A program made the translations under genes and the position numbers. A stretch of DNA of 64,000 nt from Beaufortia kweichowensis (Eukaryota > Chordata > Actinopteri > Cypriniformes > Gastromyzontidae): positions 2,687,185 through 2,751,184 of the forward strand of contig CM032808.1 in the NCBI GenBank assembly GCA_019155185.1. The letters are read 5' to 3'. Positions 25,901-37,900 of the stretch are shown piece after piece. The notes below the pieces were generated by a model, which saw only the letters and a list, made by a program, of their open reading frames with translations, ran no database searches and was not told where the DNA came from. Position 1 is the first letter of the stretch; every line of letters begins with the position of its first letter.

Positions 25901-28900
25901 ATTCAGACACTTTTCAATTTTGTACATTTTTGCTATGCTCCTGTTCTTACTAGAGCACATTGATTTGCAGCCAAAGTGATGGGAAATGTCTGTCATTGTG
26001 ACATCTCCTACGGGTGTCAAGTTATTTTTTAGTCTGTAATGTGTGCTTCTAGCTCAAGAGTATAGTAATGAAAAGATTTTGGCTGCTCGATTGCTGTCAT
26101 AACATGTTCAAAACAAACGTGATTGACAGCTTCTGTACCCCAAATGTAATCCTGACACTAATGTGTAATAGTCAAAGGAAGTCTCACGGTACACCAGCAC
26201 CTAGAATGATTAAATCATTTACAAGGTAGAAATCTAGACAGGTTAAACTGATCCTAGACCAGCAGACACGAGCAGTTTATGTTAAATAAAACAATACATA
26301 TCTGTCTTTTTTACATCCGTCGTTTTGACCATTTAAACACTGAAATTTGCATTAAATATGATAACTGGCTGTCTGTTTTTGGTCATTCATTTTGTTTGTT
26401 TTTTTTGGAAGCCAGTCGCAAAACCATAGACCTTTTCAAACCAAGAAACAGCTTTTGAGACAATTAAAGAAAACAACTGTAATAATTAAATCAAAGAGTG
26501 TGCGGAAAAAACCTTTAGGTTTATAATGAGCTCTGAATGTGAAATCCTTTGATTCAGCCAATGAGAGCAGGTTGGGATCAATGAAGAACGAAAAAAAGAA
26601 CTCAATATATCAGCCTCCAGCAATCAGTTTCAATAGCTGGAACACTTTAACAATAATTACTGTTTAGAAAGATTGCAATTTTCCTTCAATAACTTTTAAG
26701 GATGTGGTTTAGAGAACGTCAGTGTGTTTGGTACAATTTAACGGTATGTTTTCTGCAGGCCAGAAAGGGACCGTACGCGTTCCTGTGGGACATGGCGGTG
26801 GTGGAGTATGCAGCGCTCACAGATGATGACTGCACCATCACTGTATCCGGCAACAGCATGAGCAGCAAAGGATACGGGATCGCCATGCAACACGGGAGTC
26901 CCTATCGAGATCTCATCTCCCAAAAGTGCGTATCACCCATTTTCTGCCATTCACCCATTTCGTTCTCATGTTTGATGTCTCGTCGTAAAGAATGAAACTC
27001 TCTAGAGTTTGGGAAAGCTCTTTTCATAATTATCTCAATCTCTTGGTGATTTTAATGGCCTGTCTAATTATAAAACTCTATCCTGCAGAGAGGGAATATG
27101 GCAGAATATCCCACACTATTTAATAACATACTATTGTATATAATAAAAGAAAATACATTTAATTGTTCAAGGGAAAGCAATATTGTGTCTCAAGATTCTG
27201 GAGATATTACAATATGGTTTAAACGATCAATGCTTCAGTTACCTCTCATAAATAAAGATAGATGACTAGCAACGACACAATTTGAATATGAAATTCACTG
27301 CCATTCTTTACTTTGCATTAAGCTGTGATTCATTAGAGGATTTTTGCGGGGTTTAGTTTCTTCCCATTACAAATTGATCCCTTTGCGCACGCAACAGATG
27401 CCAGTAGACTGTCTAAAGCTCCACATAATCACTTGTAACCAATTAGGACTGTATAATTATATTGCTGTTGGATTTCAGAAAGCAGGAGAAGGATGTCTTG
27501 TTGACTGCATTCTCAAACGTCTTTTATTGATCCATGTAGAATATCTTACCATGACTCAACTGCCAGCAATACTTAACACTACTGATGTTTGCACATGTAA
27601 ATGTGATGCAATATTTGGAGCTTAGCAGGCTAATATTATTATTTATCTACATTTTGATTCATTTAATTAAACATTAATTAGATTTAGATTATAAGATTAG
27701 ATTAATTTAATTAGATTTAATTCAGGTATATCTGAAGCAATTTTACAGTTTGCCCTGGTTGCAAAGGAGCTTTACAGTAAATACATCTTAGTACAGATAG
27801 AAATTTTGAAATGTATAGTATTGTACAGTTTAGCAATTTTTTACATGTATAACATGGAGGTTTAACTGTAAAAGTAACTGCCTGTAGGTTTGTAATTAGT
27901 TTATGAATTGTAATATTTCTAAATTGATGACAATTTTATCAAATTTATACCATTTCAAGAAACTGACATGTGTCATTTCATCTAAGCTTCTATCTTTCTT
28001 GATGTTTTACTATATCAATAAATCCTATACTAACAGTAGATATATTTTTTTCTGAAATATGTAACATGAATGTTATAATAATATGATGGATACTGTAACA
28101 GATATTATTTTAAACCAGACCTGCCATTATAGCTTACAAAGAAATAATATATGATATAAAAACACAAGCATTATAATACACACATATAATAATTTTTAAT
28201 AATACCATAAATTGTAAATGTACAATAGTATTACTAACAGAGAAAAAGTAAAGAAGGATCTATAAGATTGTAGTAGTCAGCTCATTATATTAAAAGCAAT
28301 ATTAGGAAAGTATAAAAAAATTGTGATAGTGACAGAAAAGTAAAAACAAGTTTTCTCAAGAATGCTTTAGAAATCAGAAAGCATCTCCAGAAGTTAAGAA
28401 AGGAGAGAAAGGTATTGAACATCGAACACTAGATTGATGAACATCTCAACACAATATTTCTAAAAGCATGTCATACCTTTATTACGAATGAGCAATGTCC
28501 ACACCTTTTTCTTTGTTTTAATTTTGGGGTAAAATGTCATTGTGGCATTTGGTGAGAGGATCATGACATTTCCTGCGGCATCTGGTGTTTCGTCTCGAGT
28601 GTGATGTTTGAATTCAGACAGTTAGTTTTCTGTTTCTGTTCCCTCGTGTTTGGATCCAGACGTCCGTGCTCTTTGTGTCAGTGAGCACATTGTTTTGTCT
28701 CCTTTGATCCTGTGCACAAAATATCACAAAGTTCTTGCCTCTCTTCAGCACTCACCTGACATCAAATTTGACCTCATGTTGTTTTGTGAGATTTGTCTGC
28801 ACAAAGAACAGGCATACAAATGTGAGATTTCTAAAATCTCATATCTGCAGCTTCTTCACACGCTTTTTTTGTATGCACAGAGAGGCTTTCGGTTAGCCCG

Positions 28901-31900
28901 TCTCCTCTGACCTCAGATCAGTTTTCCCTTTTTCTCCGAGAGAATTTAGAGAAGGGAAGCTGGTCATGAGTCAGCGTGAAGAGAGTACTTGTATTCGGAA
29001 GCCCTAGGGTGATTTTGTTGTACGGTTGGTGGAAATGCACTCAGAGGCAGCTGGGAGGAAGCTCGCGGGTTATTACACAGTGAACCATAATGTCATCTTC
29101 TCTTGAAAGAGGAATTCATCTTACTTTCTGTGCTTTGTAGCCCATCATCATCTATTCTCTCTGCCGCTCTCGGTTTTTGGCAACCCTCTTACATGTTTCT
29201 GTACATGATGCTTTTCATTGAAAAAAATTGAAATGGCTTTATTACTTGTTGATGGTCGAGTCACTCATCATTGGATGAGATGCATCCACCTGCTCAACCA
29301 CAGAGCCAGAGATCTTAACAGTTTCAGGAGAGCACCATCACAGTGTTATTCTTATTGTTAGGCATTTTATTTTACCTGAGGTACTACTTGCCTTGTTCTT
29401 GCAACCCCAGATAGAAAAGATTTGTTTGTCATTAACAAGCCTTTAATTTACACTTGGCACTGATGTTATAATGGAGACACGTTACATGCCAAATAACAGT
29501 GCTTGTGCAAGACAACATTGTGACAACGTTGTGACAACCTTTACCACACAACGAACATCAGTCATTTAATCACATTGTTACATCGTTGGTAAAAGGTATC
29601 GTTGGTATTAATTAATCTTTTCATTATTATTGATAAACTAGTTAGTAATATGACATCCCACCAAGCATTCCTGTTGTAATGCATGGCTATGCACTGTGCT
29701 TCCAGACATGATATAAACATGCAAGAACAAATGACACAAACTTGAAATTTGCAGTCTAACTCGACACCTCAAAATTTGGACCATTTAAAAAGACCTTACA
29801 ATGAACGTCAGAGAAGGAACAAAACTTTTGATTGATTTTGTGATATCTGTTTGGTTCTTTTGTGCATAATTTCAAAGTGAAAATTACTTTAACAAGAATT
29901 AGAGAGGGATCAAATGCTTTGCATAAACTCTATTGTTTCTTGTTTTCTAACTCGCAGGATTCTGGAGCTGCAGGAGAAAGGAGATCTGGATGTCCTAAAG
30001 CAGAAGTGGTGGCCTCGGACCGGCCGCTGCGACCTCAACAGCCACAGCAATGCCCAACCAGACGGGCGCTCGCTCAAGCTTCACAGCTTCGCCGGCGTCT
30101 TCTGTATCCTGGCGGCGGGTCTCCTGCTCGCCTGTCTGGTGGCCGCCCTGGAAATGTGGTGGAACAGCAACCGCTGCCGGCAAGAGCAGGCCAAAGAGGT
30201 GACCGAGCTCAGGGCGCGGAAGATACAGCAGGGAGAGGACACTGCCACACTCTACTTTAAGGATCCCGCAGCAGACGCGAGCCCCGATTTAGTCGAGCTC
30301 CAGTACACTCAGTTATAGGTGTGCCCTGATGAAATCAAAATTGGTCCTCCTCGCCCACTGATTCATGATGAATGAACATGAAATGTGCACAGAGCCCTCT
30401 CGAAGCAGGCTTAGGAGTTTTAGCTCTTTTCCAAAACCTAGTATGCTGCTTTGCTGTCTACAGTAGAGATGACTGCTTTTAAATGCACTTAAACCAAAAA
30501 GCTTAGCACAGGCCACAAACACAAAATTGATTCCATCAGGGCTTGAGATTCATTTCAGTAAAATCTGTGACTGACATTCAATTGCAAAGCTCCAATACAG
30601 TCTCCAGTTAAGCATTTACCTTGCCTTTTTGAATTTAATGAGCATGGGCTTAACCTTATCCTCTCATGGACTCACTTGCAGGTGTATGCAAGCCTTTTAT
30701 ATTGCTGTTAAACTTTTGCTACAATGCAGCAAATATTCATTACAATTCAGGTCAACAGGATCATGAGGTCTGACAAACATGCTTAAAAATGTTGGAATAA
30801 AAATAACTTAACTACTACTAACCCAACCATAGATTAGTGTAGCACATTTCTTACTGTGGGCTATTTTAACCCAATGAATTAGGTAAACTTGTTAAGGGGC
30901 CATTCACGTTGCGTCTAAAATGTGTGGAAATCGCGTCCCCACGCAGCTTTCTCTTTCTTTTCAAAAGCGCTCGGGAGCTTGTACTCCTGTGGCGTCTGCT
31001 GTTGCTATGCAACCATAAACAGCGACGATCAGCTGTTCCCCTGTTGGCTTTCAATGGTGTTACGGAAAGGGAGAAGCTGATTGGATAGTTCCTGTCACAT
31101 GACCTGTGGTGCGCATGCAGCATTCTGAAATTCTTGAGGTGTTTTCATCTCGGAAAAAGAGCATGCCGCCTTTATTATGAGCGCACGTGCAGCGTGTCTA
31201 CACAAAAAAAAAAGAAGAATTTTAGCACGCAAAAGATGTGACATGTGAACGACCCCTTACTCAGCCTTTAAAATTACACAAGAATTAAATTTAACATTTT
31301 TTTATTCATGTTGTTATTTTAAGAAATAAAAGTACTTTGTTCTTAAAGATTGAGTAAACTTATAGTAATGTTTTAATAAGTGTACCTTAAAATATAAAAA
31401 CTGACTGAATGTAAACAGTATATTTTATTTAAACAGAATATAAATCATTTAACCTAGGTCAAAGGGTTAAATTAACCTAGAAAATGTCCATGTTTGACAC
31501 AACCATGAAAATAGTTAAATAATAACAACACCCAAAATAAAACTTAATAAAAATAAATTCACACTGAACCAACACAAACGCCAACAACCACAGATAAATG
31601 TCAGCAAACTAAATAGCCAACTTACAATGTGAGTGTTTTAAATATACATTATTAAACCAAATTTGATCATTAATTGAGTGCTTTGACTCGACAAGGATGA
31701 ACGCTTAAACTCAAAAGTCAAAGCAGCAGCTTTCTGGCAGATATAGAATGTTACTGACAATGAGATAATCCGCTGCGATTGGTTGTATTCTTAATCAGCA
31801 TGTCAGACACAAACTTGAGTTAGCATGTGGCTAGGCTAATGATTTCCTTTAACTCATCCAACATTTTTAATTTGATCATTTCGCTTTTATTAAGGTTGTG

Positions 31901-34900
31901 TAAATGCTTTTTGGTTTTGCCTTGTCCATTTGGGACACATTTAGTGATGCATTAAAAGTTGTCCAAAAAAAGCATTCCTTTTGAATAAGCTTTTATGTCA
32001 GCAGCGCTGTACAGGTTGGCATCTCACTGGGTTTTGGAACGGAGTTACTATTGCACCAGCCTCGTTGTTGATTTTTTTATTTATTTAAAAAGCAGTGCAT
32101 TCTGTTCCTCCAAGGTTCCAGAGTTCTTAATTCAGGTAAACTGAATTTGCTCTATAATGCTACATAAACTGGAATATCCAAACAAGTACCAGAAATTTCA
32201 ACTTAAAAATATCTCATGAAAAGACCTTGAATGCCGCATTTTTGCAGAGCACCTTGCACCTTGGCAGAGGCTAAACGTTAAACATATTTCCATTAGCCAG
32301 TATTCTGCAACAGAAAATGTTTTAAGGGACATCTCTTACCTTCCTTAATCCACTTTTCCTCTATTTAGTGTTTTAGACAGCACTTAATATCCTTAAGTGC
32401 TTCTTCCTGATGGCAATTAAATGTCCGCTGTACTTTTCTTTTCAAATTTATAAACTACAAAATAATGACTTTAGGTTATCATCTTACTTTAGTAGGCCTT
32501 ATTCATTAACAATGGGAACTGCATGTAATAAACTAAAAAGGTTGATAAGGATCCGTAAACCAAAGTATGGGCAAATCGGGTGCTTGCATAAGTCTGTCTG
32601 CTCAGATATACCCCCCAAAAACCATTAAGCCACTTAAAAAATAAGCCCAACAGTCAATAATCCCTAGTAATTCACTGTATGTGTGACATCCTGTTGCAAT
32701 TATATGTCAATGTGGACACGTTTCATGGATTTCTTTACGTACACTTCTTCTATTTTCCATTTATTCTTCATTTGTTTATGATCTCATGCAGGTTACTAAG
32801 GATTACAGACTGGCAAGGGTTTCTGGTCCATTGACATATAATGATATTGCTACTGCTTCATCGGAGGGGAGCAAGGACATTTGGACAGAGAGAGAAAAAG
32901 ACTGGGATGAAGCAGAAGCTATTGACACAGGTCAGAATAGAATCGTAGGCATCTTCCATGATTGGCTAGACTTTAATAGCACAGATGTAGGAATCATCTA
33001 ACATAAAGTTTCTTTTAGTTTTCGTTTTAGTTGTCTCATTTAGCATACCATCCTAGATGTTCTGTTGTGTTTCAGGATGGCACCCTTCCATGTTTTCTGC
33101 TTTGAATGCATTTTCTTGAGCGAGTAGCACAATAGCACATCATTAATGATGATAAATGATTTTCCAATTCAGTCAAAATTGGCATACAAAACGCTACTGC
33201 TGTTTAATTGGTGACATTCATTTGTTGAGGCATGAAGCCACTGCAAGGTGATTATGAACATATTTTCATAAGAATTCAATTCATTGTGGCAGTGATAATT
33301 TAATAAGTGTGGGTTTTCCTTAATGAATCACTGATGGATGTCTGCATAATCACCAGATAATTGAAAAGAGTAAAAAAAAACATGTAATCACTTTGAAAAT
33401 GATGCATTGCACATACAGTACCTGCAAAAAGAGACCAAGATCTAATTTAAGAGATGTGCAACATGTAATTATTTAGTCACCACTGCAAATGCCGGTTGCC
33501 ACTCAATTTCAGCCTGGTCCCAGTGATGTCTAAAACCATTGTGGTTAGGTACAGTGTCAGTCAAAAGCTTAACACTTACTTACTGTTCTTTAGATTTTTT
33601 TCCCCACATGTTAGAATAGTTGTAAACCCATTGTGAGTGAATTATGTTGTGATGCTAAAAGCACCCAAAAATAAATGAATACGGTTATATTTTAGCATTT
33701 TCAAAAGTAGTCACTTTTTGACTAGAACTTGCAAAACCATACTCTTGACATTTCATCATCCAGTTTCTTGAGTTCTCAATTTTTTTAATTTATGTTATCT
33801 GTGGAGCCCCGCACATGACCAATTCAATACAATTTAACAATGATTGGCTAACACACACACATACAGTAAATTGCAATAACCCAAAGAAAGCATGGATAAT
33901 CTTTTCAAAATTATACAGAAATGTTTTAACCTTATCGTAAGCAGTTTATCTCAGATAGAAAAAAGGTGATTTGACCACAGAATTAATTTCTTTATCAAAT
34001 TTCAGAGAATTCTCAAACTAAACACTACGATTCCTTGCAACCGATTTACAAAAATTTGAAAAGTTTTGGGACTCTGGATTGAATTGAACTCTTGTTTTCA
34101 CATGTATAACTACATATGAAAAGATTATCCATGCTTACAAAGTATAGAACCTAGAGGTACTATATATAATTAAAAAAAGAATTGGGCCAGGAATAGATCC
34201 TTGTGGAATCCCACTAACCTATGGTATTATCTGGTAATAATGCTGACCAAAATCCAACAACTGGTTGAATAAATCAAAATGTTCGTGCTGTGATTAGGTT
34301 TGAACCCTGTCTGGAATTTTTCAAAAGTATTACAATCATATTCATAAGAGAACCTGTCAAGCTTTGGAACAATTGGGTATCCTAACAAGACCCTTTCTAG
34401 TTAGAGGGTTAGCTAATAAATAATGACTTTGGATGCAAGATTTTGGGTGAATTAGTAAACTATACCCATCTTTACCACTAGTAAACACAAAAACATGTTA
34501 GGTCCCTTATAGCTTTTACAATAAAACAAAATTATGACCTTACAATAAAACAAATTATGACATTGCATTACAATTTACAGATTTATGCAATTCATACTTT
34601 TTAATACTTATTATGTAAACTAAACAGATCATTGCGGTTCATTTTTTTCTGAATGTTTTACTTATTTACAGTATTTTGGTTGTAAATAGCAGGCATTTGG
34701 GATAAAGTTTGATTAAAACACACCCGGTTGGGCGGTGACACATTACCTAGTCATACGTAGTTCACATCCAAAGCACTAATTTATTCTAAAAGTCCTGCAG
34801 AGAGACAGCAGTACACTAAAAATTAAGAAACAATTCCTGAAGTTTGTTGCATTAAACTTATTATATAACTTAGTTATTTTTTAACTTTTGGGCCAAGTAC

Positions 34901-37900
34901 TGAAGTAACTCAATTTACTGAGTAAAATATTAGACAATTGAAAAAGTTTTTTTTTTAACTATGTGATATCATTACATATTCCTATATAGCATGCACAAAA
35001 TAAAATTACAAATAAAAAGATCTCTTTATACTTGTTCAAATAACTTCATTACCTTTGTTGGGAGAACATTTTGAAGTTAGATTTGTTTTACCGTATACTC
35101 ACAGTAGCCATGTTGTCAGTCTTGTCAAAAGCAGTAAAAGAAGACGCTTTTAATCAGAAAATGTCTGAATGTTTTAAGGACCGAAACATTGTAGAGAAGT
35201 TTATTATTTACAGTACTTACATTGTTTTGGCTCTTACATATTACTGTTCTTCATTATCTTCATTTTTTGCAAGAAGTAACTTATTACATCATTATACCTA
35301 AAAATTTCACCCCATTCTTCTGTTCATTAGATAAGACAAATAGGATTACTGAACTGCGATGAGATTGTAAACAGTGCGTGAAGGCATGTATCCCCTTGGA
35401 AATCTCTCTAATGAAAAGACTGCTTCAACCAAACATGACCAACTAATTTACCCGGTGCAATTGCTTCGCAATTCTAGTCCTGCCCCATCCCTCCCGAAAG
35501 CTTTATTACTCTCTGATGTGTCTTTGCATTTCATGCCGCAGTGCTTCATTAATCTCAATGTTTGAGAATTCTTTTAGATCTTGAGAAATAATTCTGTCTA
35601 ACAGTGTGTATCCTTATTGTGGCGCTGGTGGACTCTGGAGCCAAGCTGTATTTCTATTATGTGATTTTAAAATATATCACGACTTGTTATATAAATTTAG
35701 GTAGAAAAGTGTATTACTGCTTTGGAAATACAACATGGCCCACACCTCTTTGCCTTGAGCTGCTGTGTTCAGTGCCATTATGTTTCAGCATTTCCACTTT
35801 CTTTCTCTACTATCCAATAATTAATGATTTAATCAAGGACAGATTTAGATATCCAACTGGTCTTTAGAAACAAAGACTTTAATGGAACTCCACATGCACC
35901 TTAAAAAACAGCACATCTTCCTCATGCTACAATACACGTCGGTCAAAATGAAATATTGATTCATTACAATATTTGATTTCATTTAAAAGTGCAATAAAAG
36001 CATAAGACACTGCTTCTCTAGAACATTATTATAGCAGAACCCACAAAGCAGCTTTTAGCCGTACACAAACACAGGGTATGATTTTCAAAGATTTGTTCTT
36101 AAGTTACATGTGTTTCATTTCATTTTAAAGTTCATGAAATGAAATATTTATATGTAAAGGTAAAACTTTCTCTCTATGTTGTCAGCCCTGTTTTGACCAC
36201 CTACTGTACCACATTCTGTACAGTTGTAAAGGCCACTCCCACTAATGTCACCCTGGTGAAATGGTACTAACTAGGTTGTTCCAGCAATGCATCTTATCTT
36301 CAGCCTGCCCTTCGTTATTTTCATACTTTTCATTATTTCATCATCCTTTTCATTTTTTTTAATTAGCTCTTGTGGGTTTATGCTAATATTTGAGACAGTC
36401 ATTTGTTGTTATTGGTAAGGCACACATCACACCTTAAACACACATTCTTATACAATTGGCCTATTTTTCCCTTACTACTTGACTATTGCATGTCATACCC
36501 CAAAAGCATTGCACATTTATTATAGTAGCATAACTTTACACTGAAACTGTCAATGGCAGTTAGGAAAGTTAGTGAAATGCTTGCGCTTTCACTGGGTATA
36601 ATAGTACAATTTGGGACTTCCCCATGGTATTAGATGTCTAGGTACATGCACTCTTGGTCTAGTTAGTTATACGTGCCTGGATTTGACACTGATCAGTCTC
36701 TATTATATCTGTTTATTGGGATTTAAGAAAAATACTAAAAACAGTACTGTCACACTTATAAGACTAACAGTAGACTTACACAAGTACACAAAAGCAAACA
36801 TGACTAGCTATAAATATATATTACAGCTTACAAACTTGTTTATTAGGATTCTCTTAAACTGTTGCTCTGCCTTGGCATTAGTTGACTTGTCATCTAACAT
36901 TGCAAAGATTTATAACGTATTAAATGTATAAATGCCATTTTTTGGCATGTGAAATCTGGCTTGTGTAACTAAAAGCATTAGCATTCATATACTTGTTTCC
37001 AGGCTATAAGTGTAATGTTCTTAATGCATCAAGGTCAACGCATCAGTTAACAAATCTTAACAGATATTTTGGCAATTATGATGATATTTTAATGAAATGT
37101 GGTTTGGCTCCAGCACCAATGCTATAAAATGCAATGGCAATGTTACTCATGCACAGACGCAGACAGAATCTGCAAGCTTTTTTCGCATTGTCTATAAGTG
37201 TAATTGATCGTGTTAAAGTAATAGTATTGATCTCGACAAGAATACTGGGGAAGGAGCATGCAGAAGTTTGTAAATAACAGGCATTCGCTTTCTGACTAAA
37301 TGTTTAAAGCTTTCCACGCTGTCAAGCATTATTATTTTATATGCCCACTGGCCAAATTTGATTTCAAGGTGCACATTCTATAAAAATCCCCTTTCAAACT
37401 TCGTCCTGCTAGCTAAACTTCTAATTGGGCCCTTTAGAGCAAATACACACCCTGCATTACCAGAAATAAACTTTACTTGCATGGAGGTCATCTAGGAACA
37501 GCAGGTCTCAGCCTCTCTGTCCCCCCCTCTTCTCTGCCCTTCTCTAGGACAAGGAGGTGAACCTGGAACAGGTGCATCGGCGTATGAACAGTCTTATGGA
37601 CGAGGACATGGCACACAAGCAGATACCCGCACCATCTATCGAGATCTCTGCCCTGGACATCGGCAGCATGCCGCCCAGCCAGCAGCGGGAAGCTGTGCGA
37701 GACTACCCGGGCAAGGGCCTGTCTGTGAGCACCTACATCCCGGATCAAGCTCATGGGGTGGGCCGGACGCTGGCCCAGGGTCCTGGCAGCACGCTCCCCC
37801 TTCCTCTCAGCAGCTCCACCTTGCCCTCCATCCAATGCAAACACAGGGCTCCCAACGGGGGCCTATTCCGACAGAGTCCCGCCAAGACGCCCATGCCAAT

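Larger units (their letters stand above)
30319..37547 (+). other. grid1 7.3-kb intron
   Basis: Holds a MITE-like element (30894-31258), a possible extra exon (32792-32940), a dispersed repeat (33575-33790) and otherwise AT-rich DNA. No other gene recognised. Confidence 0.75.

Noticed and set aside
29862..30260. 132-codon frame over the M4 exon
   Set aside because: Different frame from the receptor, arising from the GC-rich exon; no known domain.
37488..37844. 118-codon minus-strand frame over the last exon
   Set aside because: Antisense shadow of the GC-biased coding exon.
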